DNA from: Pseudoselenomonas ruminantium
GTDB lineage: Bacteria; Bacillota; Negativicutes; Selenomonadales; Selenomonadaceae
Assembly: GCA_015058625.1 (NCBI GenBank)
Contig: SVCA01000001.1
Coordinates: forward strand, 62,001 to 126,000
Length of the DNA: 64,000 nucleotides
Reading direction: 5' to 3'
A program made the position numbers and the translations under genes. A model generated the notes under the pieces. It was given only the letters and a program-made list of their open reading frames with translations, was not told the origin of the DNA and did no database searches. Shown one piece after another: positions 41,120 to 51,076 of this stretch; positions within the stretch are counted from its first letter, which is position 1; each line of letters opens with the position of its first letter.

Positions 41120-42496
41120 CTATTCATTTTGATAATTCATCAGCATCCGGTCCGCCAGAGCTTTTACCTGGGGCCAGGCAGCATTTATGCGCTCAGCCAT
41201 GAGCTTTTTGCCGTTGGCATCGGGATGCAGACCATCCAGCGCATATTTTACCGGCAGTTTATTATCGGGGCAGACAAAGGCAGCCGCCGTATCGATATAA
41301 ACCTGCGTACGGATAAAATTATTCACCGTAAGGAAGCGGCTGGCATAATCGGGAGCCGTGCCCTCTTGGAAAATATGCTCAATGCTGTCAGGATTAATCA
41401 TCGGCAGGGTCAGCAGAATAGGCGCAATGCCGTTTTCCAGACACTTGCGCTGGATTTCCCTGAGGCAGTCGATGACCACCTGTGGGTCCTCCCCAGCCCG
41501 CAGGCTGTTGCTGCCGGTCATAATCAACAGATAGTGCGGCTTAAAAGGCAGTACATCCGCATCAAAGCGGTCGCGAGTCATCTGCGCCGTATCACCGCTC
41601 TGGGAAAGATTGATGGCCGGGAAATCCAGATAGCTCAGATAGCTGAATTCAAAATCGGCCGGGCCAAAGGAAAAATGACCGCCGCCATGGCTGATGCTGT
41701 CCCCGAGCACGCCCACTTCCCAGTTGTCCAAGGGCGATACCCTGTAATACTGCGGTTCTGACCATGTGCCCATGACATTTCCATCCTGGTCAAAGGACAG
41801 AACACGCCAGAAGAAACCATTGGGCAAGGGGCGCGGCGAAGTATCGTAAAGCTCCGACATATCTGCAAAGAGGGTCGCAAAAGGCTGGGCACTTTTATTG
41901 ACCGCCGGATTATCGTGATACAGTGCGACTTCATAACGCTTGGCCCCTGCCTGCTGTACCCAGTGATAGACCGGATAGAGGAGCGTCCTGCCCCTTTCCC
42001 CATTGTATTCCGTCACCGGCATCGGCGCATTCATCGGCGCAATATCCGGACTTGTCCAAAGTTCTTGGGGCGGAGAAAAGGGCGTCAACGCATTGCCGTC
42101 AAAATCCATGGACCGCACCCGCCAATAGAGGGGATGCTTGCCGAGTAAATCGGCGGCAAATTCCTTTAGAGGCGGATTGTAACGGTTCTGATATACCCGC
42201 CGTGAACGATGAATGGCCGACGTGGACTCACAATTTTCATCGAGGAAGAACGGCACCGAAGAAAAAAATTCCACCTCGTAAAACACCGCGTTCTCATCCT
42301 TCTCCCACTCCAACACCGGAGAATAGGACACGGGATTTTGCTTGCTTGTCACCGTATAGTAACCATCATCCATCGCTGCAGACTTTGTCTTATTTTGCAT
42401 CTGATAAAAGAGGATGCCTCCCATGGCACCGCCCACAATGCAGACGGTCAGACCAATAATCATTAAATACGTGCGCCTTTGACGCCACCAGGTCAT
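41120..42496 (-). CDS. Membrane-anchored SGNH/GDSL hydrolase with fibronectin-like repeats
   Basis: 458 aa. An N-terminal membrane anchor (about 9-31) is followed by two or three fibronectin-III-like segments (VLEWEKDENAVFYEVEFFSS ... LYWRVRSMDFDGNALTPFS; YEVALYHDN ... FFWRVLSFDQDGNVMGTWSE). The C-terminal SGNH esterase has block I GVLGDSISHGGG, a block III-like MTGSNSLR, and block V DGLHPDANGKKL. It probably removes acyl groups from an envelope polysaccharide; the substrate is not known. The ATG overlaps the cca stop (ATGA). Confidence 0.82.
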   Translation of the reverse strand: MTWWRQRRTYLMIIGLTVCIVGGAMGGILFYQMQNKTKSAAMDDGYYTVTSKQNPVSYSPVLEWEKDENAVFYEVEFFSSVPFFLDENCESTSAIHRSRRVYQNRYNPPLKEFAADLLGKHPLYWRVRSMDFDGNALTPFSPPQELWTSPDIAPMNAPMPVTEYNGERGRTLLYPVYHWVQQAGAKRYEVALYHDNPAVNKSAQPFATLFADMSELYDTSPRPLPNGFFWRVLSFDQDGNVMGTWSEPQYYRVSPLDNWEVGVLGDSISHGGGHFSFGPADFEFSYLSYLDFPAINLSQSGDTAQMTRDRFDADVLPFKPHYLLIMTGSNSLRAGEDPQVVIDCLREIQRKCLENGIAPILLTLPMINPDSIEHIFQEGTAPDYASRFLTVNNFIRTQVYIDTAAAFVCPDNKLPVKYALDGLHPDANGKKLMAERINAAWPQVKALADRMLMNYQNE

Positions 42497-43743
42497 AACT
42501 TCGTTTCTCCTTGTTTGTGATACTTATAATTTTGATAGGCTTTCACCTGCTGGTTCCGAACCCAATCGCCAATCGCAGCGCCTCTTAAAGATTTCGGCGC
42601 CTGACTGCCATTTACCTGCTGCATGCAGGCAATAATCGCAGGTGCTTCTTCGAGATAGGGCGGCAGACTGTGATGGTCCGCCCGGATGACAGCCTGAAAG
42701 TCCGCGATTTCCATAGGGGAAGCCGCCACCTTCAGCAAAAGTTCCGCAATTTTTCCCGCCTTATTGAGCCGGGCCGCCCGCATGTGCTGGCTGATAACGA
42801 AAAGTCCCGCCTGCAGCCACTTCTTAGGCAGAGTCATGCGCGCATTCCAGCGCTTCAGTACATCCTGCCCCCGCACTTCATGGTCATAATGATGCGGCAG
42901 CATTTCTGCAGGCGTTTCACCCTTACCTAAGTCATGCACCAGACCGCAGAACCTTGCCAGCAGGGAATCTGTCTCCGCCGCCACCTTATCCACGACGAGC
43001 ATCGTGTGCTCGAAGGCATCCCCTTCGGGATGAAAGGCTTGGGGCTGGGTCTTGCCGATAAGCGCCGCCAGTTCCGGGAAGGTCACAGCCAAAAGCCCTG
43101 TTTCCTGCAGGGCACGGAAAAACAGCGAGGGCTTTTCCGTCAAAAGCGCCCGCTTTAGTTCCTGCAGAAGGCGTTCCGCGGGTTCCCCTGCCAGTTCCTC
43201 CCGACAGGCTGCCATGGCTTCCTTCGTCTCCTCCGCCAGCGTGAAATGAAACTCCGCCGCCTGACGGGCTGCACGCAGAGCCCGTACCGGGTCTTCCGCA
43301 AAGTGATGTGATACCGGGCGGATTATGCCCTGCTTCACATCATCGCGTCCCCCATAAAAGTCAAAAATCTCGCCTGAGGGCAGTTCCATCGCCATGCTGT
43401 TGATGGTGGTATCCCGGCGGTATAAATCCTCTTCGAGGGTCACATTGCGGCCATACTTCACGGCAAAACCGCGATAGCCTGCTCCCTTTTTTTCTTCCTT
43501 GCGGGCAAAGGCCACCTCGGCATGACAGCCGTCAATATCCACGAGATACACAGGGAACGCCTTCCCCACGCGCGGGGCCTGCGGAAATACCTGTTGAAAT
43601 GTCTCCTCATCAATGCCCGCCACCATATAGTCCTTGTCATGGGCAGGCACCTGACGCAAAAAATCCCGCACCCAGCCGCCCACGATAAAAACGCGGGCGC
43701 CTGCTGTGCGGATTTTATTCACAAAATCATTCTCAGTCATCAT
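42493..43743 (-). CDS. cca: CCA-adding tRNA nucleotidyltransferase with HD domain
   Basis: 416 aa. Class II nucleotidyltransferase head: VFIVGGWVRDFLRQVPAHDK, then TLEEDLYRRDTTINSMAMEL with metal and primer motifs, and EDPVRALRAARQAAEF (nucleotide selection region). The C-terminal half has an HD phosphohydrolase motif (FCGLVHDLGKGETP). The DKDY rather than DxD spacing in the first motif is as in E. coli-type Cca. It could alternatively be a poly(A) polymerase-like paralogue. It lies between thrB and the SGNH hydrolase. Confidence 0.88.
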   Translation of the reverse strand: MMTENDFVNKIRTAGARVFIVGGWVRDFLRQVPAHDKDYMVAGIDEETFQQVFPQAPRVGKAFPVYLVDIDGCHAEVAFARKEEKKGAGYRGFAVKYGRNVTLEEDLYRRDTTINSMAMELPSGEIFDFYGGRDDVKQGIIRPVSHHFAEDPVRALRAARQAAEFHFTLAEETKEAMAACREELAGEPAERLLQELKRALLTEKPSLFFRALQETGLLAVTFPELAALIGKTQPQAFHPEGDAFEHTMLVVDKVAAETDSLLARFCGLVHDLGKGETPAEMLPHHYDHEVRGQDVLKRWNARMTLPKKWLQAGLFVISQHMRAARLNKAGKIAELLLKVAASPMEIADFQAVIRADHHSLPPYLEEAPAIIACMQQVNGSQAPKSLRGAAIGDWVRNQQVKAYQNYKYHKQGETKL

Positions 43744-43752
43744 TCACTTCAA

Positions 43753-44685
43753 TTATCTGTCGTTCAAAATATGAGCCCCGCGGGTATCAAGCTCCAAGGT
43801 CAGGATATTCGCCTTAACCCCATGACGGGCAAAAGCCTCCTGCATAGCCTGTCCTACCGCATCTTCCACATGGCGGCGCTGCAGGCAGTATGCGATAAGG
43901 CACGGACCGGCACCGCTGAGGCTGGCACCTAATGCGCCGGCCTTCTTCGCGGCACTGAACACATCATACATACCGGGAATCAGTTTTGCGCGGTATGGCT
44001 GATGCAGAGCATCTTCAAAGACATTGCGCAGGAATTTTTCATTGCCCTTGCAAAGTGCTGCTACGAGCATACCTGCCCGACCGATATTATTGATAGCATC
44101 CTTCATGGGAACTTCCTTGGGCAGAACTTCCCGCGCCTTTTTGGTGGACAGAGGGAAATCCGGTACTGCCACCACGAGCTTTAACCGCATCTTGGGAATC
44201 AGTGTAAAACATTCCACAGCCCCGCGGGTCACAGTGCTGATGGTAAAACCACCATAAATAGCCGGTGCCACATTGTCGGGATGACCCTCAATGTCCGTGG
44301 CAAACTGCAGCAGTTCCCTCCGGGTAAAGAGATTGTTAATCAGGGCATTGGCGCCCTTTAACCCCGCCACAATAGCGGTCGCACTGCTGCCCAAACCGCG
44401 GGACAGAGGCACGTTATTTTCCATATGGATAATGGCGCCTTTATAGGTATCTGCAAGGCCTGCTTTTTTGAGCAGGTACTGCACCGACTGCCAAACGATA
44501 TTGCGGTCATCACAGGGAATATTCCCTGCTCCGGCACCGTTAATGGTAATCCTGCAGCCAGGAGCTTCCGTTAATTGTAACTGCAAGTCATTGTAGACCG
44601 TACAAGCCAGCCCAATGGAATCAAATCCCGGCCCGCAGTTGGCACTTGTTCCCGGGACTCTTACCCAGATGCTGCGACTATCCAC
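43753..44685 (-). CDS. thrB: Homoserine kinase
   Basis: 310 aa. GHMP kinase that phosphorylates homoserine for threonine synthesis. Motifs: VRVPGTSANCGPGFDSIGLA, ENNVPLSRGLGSSATAIVAG (ATP loop), GASLSGAGPCLIAY. The start is GTG, 7 nt after GGGGG and 4 nt after the hom stop; a longer open frame overlaps hom and is not family-like. Co-operonic with hom. Confidence 0.96.
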   Translation of the reverse strand: MDSRSIWVRVPGTSANCGPGFDSIGLACTVYNDLQLQLTEAPGCRITINGAGAGNIPCDDRNIVWQSVQYLLKKAGLADTYKGAIIHMENNVPLSRGLGSSATAIVAGLKGANALINNLFTRRELLQFATDIEGHPDNVAPAIYGGFTISTVTRGAVECFTLIPKMRLKLVVAVPDFPLSTKKAREVLPKEVPMKDAINNIGRAGMLVAALCKGNEKFLRNVFEDALHQPYRAKLIPGMYDVFSAAKKAGALGASLSGAGPCLIAYCLQRRHVEDAVGQAMQEAFARHGVKANILTLELDTRGAHILNDR

Positions 44686-44689
44686 TGAC

Positions 44690-45988
44690 TTACCCCCGTT
44701 CCTGCTCAACACGAATGACACTGCGAATTTCATCTACCACAGGCAAAGCCTTTAAGGCTGCCAATGCTGCTTCAATCTGGGCATGCTCCACCCGATGAGA
44801 AATCGCCACGATTTCGGCATGGTCCACGATATTGCGGTGGGTCTGGATAACGGATTCCAAACTTACACCGGCATTGCCAAAGGCCGTAGCCACATAGCCC
44901 AATACGCCCGGCTTATCGTCCACGAGCAGGCGCACATAATACGAGGACTTCGTCTTCTCCAGCGGGCAGATGGGCTTTTCTTCATAGCAGGTGCAGCGTA
45001 CCCGGCCAAAGTTATCATGCAGGATATCGCGGGAAACTTCAATCACATCCGCGACAACTGCCGATGCAGTCGGCAGGGAACCGGCGCCCTGACCGTAGAA
45101 CATGGCATCACCGATAGCATTGCCCTTGACGAAGATGGCATTGAACACGCCGTTAACCGCAGCCAGCGGATGTTCCTTGGGCAGGAATACCGGATGTACC
45201 CGTACATCCACACCATTTTCCTGGGTTTCCTTGCCCACGGCGAGCAGCTTAATCACATAGCCAAGGTTCTTGGCATATTCGATATCGTCCGGGGTGATTT
45301 TCGTAATACCTTCTACGGACACATCTTTAAGTTCCACACGAGTATTAAAGGCCAGCGATGCGAGGATTGCCGCCTTGCGGGCCGCATCAAGACCATCCAC
45401 ATCCGCAGACGGATTAGCCTCGGCATAGCCTTTTTCCTGTGCTTCCTTGAGGACACTTTCGTAATCGCTGCCACATTCCGTCATTTTCGTGAGCATATAG
45501 TTGGTCGTACCATTCACAATGCCCATGATTTCCGTCACCTGATTGGCCGTGAGACACTGCTTTAAGGGCGTGATAATGGGAATGCCGCCGCCGACACTGG
45601 CTTCAAAGAGGAAGTCCACATCCTTTTCTTCGGCTTTGGCAAACATTTCCTTGCCGAACTGGGCCACGACATCTTTATTGGCCGTCACGACATTCTTGCC
45701 GGCCTCCATGGCCCGCAGCATATAATCCTTGGCCGGATTCAGCCCGCCCATCAGCTCGACAACGATTTCGATTTCGTCATCATTTAAGATGTCTTCAATC
45801 TTATCCGTGACCTGATAGTTCGCCAAAAAGGGGCGCACCTTACTGCAATCGCGCACGAGAACTTTTTTAATCATAAGTTCTGCTCCCACGCGCTCGGTAA
45901 TCTGCTGCCGATTCATCTCCAGCACTTTAACAACGCCGGAGCCGACAGTCCCGGCTCCCAACAAGCCTATCTTAATAACCTTCTGCAT
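44690..45988 (-). CDS. hom: Homoserine dehydrogenase
   Basis: 432 aa. NAD(P)H reduction of aspartate semialdehyde to homoserine. Nucleotide site KIGLLGAGTVGSGVVKVL; catalytic region GTTNYMLTKMTECGSDYESV with EANPSADVDGLDAARKAAIL; C-terminal ACT domain (YYVRLLVDDKPGVLGYVATA), so feedback control by an amino acid is expected. ATG 8 nt after GGGG. It uses the product of asd at 20168. Confidence 0.97.
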   Translation of the reverse strand: MQKVIKIGLLGAGTVGSGVVKVLEMNRQQITERVGAELMIKKVLVRDCSKVRPFLANYQVTDKIEDILNDDEIEIVVELMGGLNPAKDYMLRAMEAGKNVVTANKDVVAQFGKEMFAKAEEKDVDFLFEASVGGGIPIITPLKQCLTANQVTEIMGIVNGTTNYMLTKMTECGSDYESVLKEAQEKGYAEANPSADVDGLDAARKAAILASLAFNTRVELKDVSVEGITKITPDDIEYAKNLGYVIKLLAVGKETQENGVDVRVHPVFLPKEHPLAAVNGVFNAIFVKGNAIGDAMFYGQGAGSLPTASAVVADVIEVSRDILHDNFGRVRCTCYEEKPICPLEKTKSSYYVRLLVDDKPGVLGYVATAFGNAGVSLESVIQTHRNIVDHAEIVAISHRVEHAQIEAALAALKALPVVDEIRSVIRVEQERG

Positions 45989-46013
45989 ACGGTACACCCC
46001 TTTTCTTATTCAA

Positions 46014-46460
46014 TTAAGCCTGACCGAGAACTTCCAGACGTTTCACGCCATCCACCATGCGCAGTTTATCCAGCAGCGCTTCAAGGTCTACGCTGAGGTT
46101 CATGGTTTCGATGGAAACGGTGGCATTGGCCACACCCTGCAGAGGAATACCCTGATTGATGGTCATAACACTGCCAGAATCCTGGGAAATGGTATTCAGC
46201 ACGCTGGAAAGGACCCCCTTCTTGTGCTCAAGAAGGAAAGTCAGCGTCACAATCTTGTTCTGGCTGGCTTCATAGAAGGGGAACACATAATCTTTGTATT
46301 TGTAGTAGGCACTACGGGAGAGTTCCATCTTCTCCACAGCTTCATTGATGGTGCGGGCATCGCCGCGCTTGAGCATTTCTTTTACTTTGATGGTTTTCTT
46401 GATAGCTTCCGGAAGAATTTCTTCACGGACGAGGAAAAATCCGCTTTTCTGTTCGTTCAT
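46014..46460 (-). CDS. ACT domain-containing protein (UPF0735 family)
   Basis: 148 aa. A helix-turn-helix-like N-terminal half (VKEMLKRGDARTINEAVEKM, then ELSRSAYYKYKDYVFPFYEA) and a C-terminal ACT domain (IVTLTFLLEHKKGVLSSVLN). The family sits before hom or pheA in Firmicutes and probably senses an amino acid. It has its own promoter and is first gene of the hom-thrB operon, which suggests a regulatory role (inference). Confidence 0.87.
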   Translation of the reverse strand: MNEQKSGFFLVREEILPEAIKKTIKVKEMLKRGDARTINEAVEKMELSRSAYYKYKDYVFPFYEASQNKIVTLTFLLEHKKGVLSSVLNTISQDSGSVMTINQGIPLQGVANATVSIETMNLSVDLEALLDKLRMVDGVKRLEVLGQA

Positions 46461-46501
46461 ATATTACGCCTCCAATGGATAATTTTCTACTGACAAAAGA
46501 T

Positions 46502-46530
46502 AGTATACCATACTTTGTATACATTGTCAC
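46502..46530 (-). promoter_or_regulatory. Promoter of the ACT-hom-thrB operon with GTATAC repeats
   Basis: GTGACA (46525-46530), 17-bp spacer, TATACT (46502-46507) on the minus strand. Two GTATAC palindromes 8 bp apart cover the -10 and spacer and could bind a regulator, perhaps the ACT protein itself. Confidence 0.6.
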
Positions 46531-46557
46531 TCTTAAATTTTACAAATGTCCACAGAG

Positions 46558-47154
46558 TCAGCGCTTTGCCGCCTGAATTTTGCTCTCTGTGCCATTCAGC
46601 AGACGGCCAATATTACTGTGGTGACGGACAATAATGAATACCGCCGCCAGCAGGCCAAAGAGGATAAAGGGCAGGTCATAGTTCATGAGCCAGACCAGCA
46701 GGGGTACGCAGGCCGCCGCCACAATAGAACCTAATGATACATAGCCTGTCAGCTTCACCAAAATCAGCCAAATCAGAAAGACCAGCAGCGCTGGCAGAGG
46801 CATCAGCATGACCATAACGCCTAAGCCTGTGGCCACACCCTTGCCCCCCTTGAATTTCAGAAACAAAGAGCAGGAATGGCCCACAATGGCCAGGATGCCA
46901 CAGACAATCATAAAGGCCGACGTGCCCACCAAAAGGGAACCAAGGTAAACACTCAGCGCCCCCTTGGCAAAGTCCAGCAGGAAGATGGAAATTCCTGCCG
47001 GTTTGCCGAGCGTACGCCAGGCATTCGTAGCACCGATATTATGACTGCCATGTTCCCGCAAATCCGTATGCCAGATAGCTTTGCCCAGCCAGAGGCCGTT
47101 GGGAATGGAACCTAAAAGATACGAGAGCAAACCGGCAATAAGCATGGAAGACAT
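46558..47154 (-). CDS. plsY: Acyl-phosphate:glycerol-3-phosphate acyltransferase PlsY
   Basis: 198 aa, five or six membrane helices. It makes lysophosphatidate in phospholipid synthesis. Motifs: SYLLGSIPNGLWLGK, LREHGSHNIGATNAWRTLG, LKFKGGKGVATGLGVM. The ATG overlaps the der stop (TGATG) with AGGAGG 7 nt upstream. Confidence 0.96.
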   Translation of the reverse strand: MSSMLIAGLLSYLLGSIPNGLWLGKAIWHTDLREHGSHNIGATNAWRTLGKPAGISIFLLDFAKGALSVYLGSLLVGTSAFMIVCGILAIVGHSCSLFLKFKGGKGVATGLGVMVMLMPLPALLVFLIWLILVKLTGYVSLGSIVAAACVPLLVWLMNYDLPFILFGLLAAVFIIVRHHSNIGRLLNGTESKIQAAKR

Positions 47155-48485
47155 CAATAATCCTCCTCCTCATCGCGCGCACGGACAATCAGGCGCAAAG
47201 GCGTGCCCTCAAAGCCGTACATTTCACGCAGACGGTTTTCGATAAACCGCAAATAAGAGAAGTGCATGAGTTCCGGGTCGTTGACGAAAATGATGAACTT
47301 CGGCGGCTTGATATCAGCCTGCGTCATAAAGAGAATCTTGAGACGGCGGCCACGGTGCATCGGCGGCGGATTAATGGAAACCGCATCGCGGATAAGCTCG
47401 TTGAGCACGCTCGTCTTGATGCGCATGGACTGCTGTTCCGCTACATACTTCACGAGTTCCGTCACGCGGCCGACACGCTGACCGGTGAGTGCCGAAGCAT
47501 AGAGCACCGGCGCATACTGCAGGAAGCCGATTTCCTCACGCAAATCTTCGGTAAAGCGCAGGGTTGACTTGTCATCTTTTTCGGGATAGATATCCCATTT
47601 GTTGACGACAATGACTACACCCTTGCCAGACTCATGGGCATAACCGGCAATCTTCTTATCCTGTTCGGTAATGCCTTCAAAGGCATTGATAACCATGAGG
47701 ACAACATCGGCACGGTCAATGGCACGCAGGGAACGCATAACGCTGTAACGCTCCACCGGTTCATCAATCTTGCCGCGGCGGCGCATGCCAGCCGTATCAA
47801 TCAGCATAAACTTCATATCGTCCTTGACGAAATGGGTATCAATGGCGTCACGGGTCGTACCGGCCACATCGCTGACGATAACACGTTCTTCGCCTAAGAG
47901 CTGATTGACGAGAGAGGACTTACCGACATTCGGACGGCCGATAACGGCAATGCTGATTTCGTCCTCGTCCTTTTCCTCGGGCACTTCTTCGGGGAATGCC
48001 GCAACAATGGCATCCAAAAGGTCACCCAGGTTCATGACATTAGTTGCCGAAAGAGGAATCGGGTCACCCAAGCCCAGATTGTAGAACTCATAGATGTTCA
48101 TTTCGAGCTGGGGACTGTCAATTTTATTGACACCTAAGATAACCGGCTTCTTGGTATTGCGCAGAATCTTGGCCACTTCTTCATCCGAAGTCGTAAGGCC
48201 TGCCCGGCCATCCACCAAAAAGAGGATTACGTCCGCTTCTTCCATGGCGATTTCCGCCTGACTGCGCATGGATTTTAAGATATGGTTGCTTTCATCGAAT
48301 TCGATACCGCCGGTATCAATCATGGTGAACTCATGGTTCAGCCATTCTGCATCCAAGTAAATTCTGTCCCGGGTAACACCGGGCATATCGTCAACGATGG
48401 AAACGCGTTTCTTGCCAATCTGATTGAACAGGGTAGACTTGCCCACATTCGGGCGTCCTACGATGGCAACGATAGGTTTGCTCAT
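47154..48485 (-). CDS. der: Ribosome biogenesis GTPase Der (EngA)
   Basis: 443 aa. Two G domains in tandem, with GRPNVGKSTLFNQIGKKR plus DTGG, and GRPNVGKSSLVNQLLGEE plus DTAG and NKWD, then a C-terminal KH-like domain. Needed for 50S assembly. It lies between plsY and the DUF512 gene. Confidence 0.97.
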   Translation of the reverse strand: MSKPIVAIVGRPNVGKSTLFNQIGKKRVSIVDDMPGVTRDRIYLDAEWLNHEFTMIDTGGIEFDESNHILKSMRSQAEIAMEEADVILFLVDGRAGLTTSDEEVAKILRNTKKPVILGVNKIDSPQLEMNIYEFYNLGLGDPIPLSATNVMNLGDLLDAIVAAFPEEVPEEKDEDEISIAVIGRPNVGKSSLVNQLLGEERVIVSDVAGTTRDAIDTHFVKDDMKFMLIDTAGMRRRGKIDEPVERYSVMRSLRAIDRADVVLMVINAFEGITEQDKKIAGYAHESGKGVVIVVNKWDIYPEKDDKSTLRFTEDLREEIGFLQYAPVLYASALTGQRVGRVTELVKYVAEQQSMRIKTSVLNELIRDAVSINPPPMHRGRRLKILFMTQADIKPPKFIIFVNDPELMHFSYLRFIENRLREMYGFEGTPLRLIVRARDEEEDY

Positions 48486-48506
48486 TGTCAGCCTTCTTTC
48501 TTGTTT

Positions 48507-49913
48507 TTATTCCACAGGCTTCGTATAGCCTGCATTGCTCTGCCAGGTATAGGCAGTTTCGCCGCTGCGGTTCTTATGATAATTTGACCAGTCGGTAAGC
48601 GCATAATAGTAATCTGCCCCGCCCTGTACCGGCTCTACGCGGATATCCGGGAAATGCGCGGTAAATTCCTGCAAAGTCATATCGTCAAGGAAGATATCTT
48701 CCCCCGCTCTAAGCGCAGGTTCGGGAATAATCAGTGCCTGCCGCTTCTCTGCCTCCGGCATAGTCTGCAGCGTATCAATAATGTCCTTTGCGGTCAGCAG
48801 TCCCGATACATTGACCGTTGAACCAAAGTGCTTGTTCTCCACCGGCACAATCCGTACCTGCAGATTTTTGACCTGTAAGGATTTCGCCAGCTTTTCCATA
48901 ACCGGCGCCACGGAGGTTCCCGTCACCACATCAATCACAAAGGGCTCATCATAGCCATTTGACATGTCAGAATTTTGACATGTCAAATTCCAGTCATTGA
49001 TAAAGCTGCGGGTCAGGCCAATGCCGTTATCGAGCTGCGGAAAGCCGTCATAGAATTCGGTCGGCGGCACTTCGCGGCCGGCCAAAAAGTAGAATTCATC
49101 CCCTAAGTACAGGAACGTGCGTCCCTCTTCCTGCTGGAACTTCTTCTGCCACTTCTCCACCATGTCGATGACTCTGGCGGCACCTTCGCGGTCAAATTGC
49201 TGCAAGGGATAGGGGTCCGTGCGGTACTTCGTGATGCCCACAGGCACGATAGCCATGGACAGGGCATGGGGACGGCGGGCGGCGATTTCCCGGATAGAGC
49301 GCTCTAATTCCTCGCCGTCATTAAGCCCCGCGCAGAGCACAATCTGCGTATGGTATTCAGCACCGGCCTTTTCCAGATTTTCGAGCTGCTCAGTGATTCT
49401 AGCCGCGCCCTTGCAGCGCAGCATCTGCGCCCTGAGTTCCGGATTCATGCACTGCACGGACACATAGAGCGGCGACAGATGGAACTGTTCGATACGCTTA
49501 AAATCCGCCGGGCCCATATTGGTCATGGTCACAAAGTTGCCATAGAGGAAGGACAGGCGGTAATCATCATCCTTAATAGAAAGGCTTTCCCGCATATCCG
49601 GGGCAATCATATTGACAAAGCAGAAATAGCAGTTGTTGGCACATTTGCGAATGCCGTCAAATACGGCCGACTCGAATTCCACGCCCAGTTCTTCGTCAAA
49701 ATCCTTGTCAAAGGAAATGATTTCCCGTTCACCATCGGCATGCTCAACCGTCAGGTCGATTTCTTCATCAGCCATGGCAAAGCTCACATCAATGATATCC
49801 CGCAAGGGCTGTTCGTTGATGGCGATGATTTTATCACCGGGAACCAGCTCCAGTTCCTCGGCCAGACTCCCCTCATTTACTCTGGAAATTATCCCAGCGT
49901 ATTCCTTACTCAT
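48507..49913 (-). CDS. DUF512 protein: PDZ domain plus radical-SAM-like iron-sulfur domain
   Basis: 468 aa. N-terminal PDZ-like domain (LELVPGDKIIAINEQPLRDI), then the CxxxCxxC cluster in RKCANNCYFCFVNMI, SFLYGNFVTMTNM and VSVQCMNPELR (radical SAM pattern), and the DUF512 domain (FLYLGDEFYFLAGREVPPTE). Members are common in Clostridia and Negativicutes next to der; the substrate is unknown. Two in-frame TGACATGTCA repeats (48960, 48976) encode LTCQNSDMS just before DEPFVIDVVTG; I think this is a repeat insertion in a loop. Confidence 0.88.
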   Translation of the reverse strand: MSKEYAGIISRVNEGSLAEELELVPGDKIIAINEQPLRDIIDVSFAMADEEIDLTVEHADGEREIISFDKDFDEELGVEFESAVFDGIRKCANNCYFCFVNMIAPDMRESLSIKDDDYRLSFLYGNFVTMTNMGPADFKRIEQFHLSPLYVSVQCMNPELRAQMLRCKGAARITEQLENLEKAGAEYHTQIVLCAGLNDGEELERSIREIAARRPHALSMAIVPVGITKYRTDPYPLQQFDREGAARVIDMVEKWQKKFQQEEGRTFLYLGDEFYFLAGREVPPTEFYDGFPQLDNGIGLTRSFINDWNLTCQNSDMSNGYDEPFVIDVVTGTSVAPVMEKLAKSLQVKNLQVRIVPVENKHFGSTVNVSGLLTAKDIIDTLQTMPEAEKRQALIIPEPALRAGEDIFLDDMTLQEFTAHFPDIRVEPVQGGADYYYALTDWSNYHKNRSGETAYTWQSNAGYTKPVE

Positions 49914-49956
49914 ATTTTATCTCTTTCATTCAGTTATACAGTCATCACTAAAACAA

Positions 49957-49983
49957 AGGAGTGATGGAAATCATCACTCCCCT
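49957..49983 (-). terminator. Terminator of ispH-rpsA
   Basis: GGAGTGATGA / CATCACTCC arms, then TTTGTTTT on the minus strand, about 30 bp after the rpsA stop. Confidence 0.65.
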
Positions 49984-50011
49984 GAGTTTATTCATTTATT
50001 TAGCGAAGCTA

Positions 50012-51076
50012 TTAGTTAGCTTTCGTGATGGACAGCGAAATGCGTTTACGCTTCGTGTCGATGCGCAGAACCTTAACCTTAACTTCATCGCCAACATGAA
50101 CAGCTTCATCAGCACGTTCAATGCGCTTTTCAGCCAGTTCGCCCATCGGAATCAGGCCATCGAAGCCCGGTTCGATTTCCATGAAAGCACCGAAGTCCGT
50201 CAGTTTGATGATTTTGCCTTCGATGATGTCGCCTTCCGCATACTTTTCAGCATTGTCGAGCCAAGGATCACGCATGGTGTCTTTTACGGACAGGGAAATG
50301 CGCTTTGCTTCCTGATCGATGCTCTTCACGTATACATCGAGTTCCTGACCAACTTCCAGAACATCAGACGGATGCTTAACGCGATTCCAAGCCAGGTCGG
50401 AGATATGAGCCAGACCATCTACGCCGCCGATGTCAATGAATGCACCGTAGTCAACGATACGCTTAACCGTACCGCGAACAATGGTATCCGGCTGCAGCGT
50501 GGAGAATACTTCGTCTTCCTTCTCAGCGCGAGCAGCTTCGAGGAGCTTGCGGCGGGAAAGAACCAGACGCTGCTTATGTACATCGATTTCGATGATTTCG
50601 CATTCAACAGTCTGACCAGCATATACGGACAGGTCTTTTACGAAATGCAGTTCCATCTGGGAAGCCGGGATGAAGCCACGCAGACCATTTACGGAAGCTA
50701 CGAGACCGCCCTTAACTACCTGATTGATGGTAGCCTGAACCGTTTCGCCACGTTCCATGATAGCTTCCATTTCCTTCCAGGCAACCATGCGGTCAGCTTT
50801 AACCTTGGAAAGGATGCCACCGTTGTCGCCGCCCAGGGAAACGATGTAAACATCGATTTTGTCGCCAACTTTTACTACGTCCTCAGCGGACTCCGGAGCC
50901 GGGTAAGCCAACTCGCGCTTCGGAATAGCAATTTCCTGCTTGTATCCGATATCAACATAAGCCTCGTCGCGGGAAACCTGAATAACTTCGCCCGTAACAA
51001 CAGTACGTTCCTCGATATTCGGCATTGCGTTTTCGGCCTCTGCTAAGAGTTCTTCCATATTCATCTGTTCTGACAC
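50012..51076 (-). CDS. rpsA: 30S ribosomal protein S1 (short form)
   Basis: 354 aa with four S1 repeats: VVTGEVIQVSRDEAYVDIGY, VQATINQVVKGGLVASVNGL, VRGTVKRIVDYGAFIDIGGV, IEGKIIKLTDFGAFMEIEPG. This is the short form common outside Proteobacteria. The start is a GTG 10 nt after GGAGG and it overlaps the ispH end by 16 nt. In several Clostridia IspH and S1 are fused in one protein; here they are still separate but coupled. Confidence 0.93.
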   Translation of the reverse strand: MSEQMNMEELLAEAENAMPNIEERTVVTGEVIQVSRDEAYVDIGYKQEIAIPKRELAYPAPESAEDVVKVGDKIDVYIVSLGGDNGGILSKVKADRMVAWKEMEAIMERGETVQATINQVVKGGLVASVNGLRGFIPASQMELHFVKDLSVYAGQTVECEIIEIDVHKQRLVLSRRKLLEAARAEKEDEVFSTLQPDTIVRGTVKRIVDYGAFIDIGGVDGLAHISDLAWNRVKHPSDVLEVGQELDVYVKSIDQEAKRISLSVKDTMRDPWLDNAEKYAEGDIIEGKIIKLTDFGAFMEIEPGFDGLIPMGELAEKRIERADEAVHVGDEVKVKVLRIDTKRKRISLSITKAN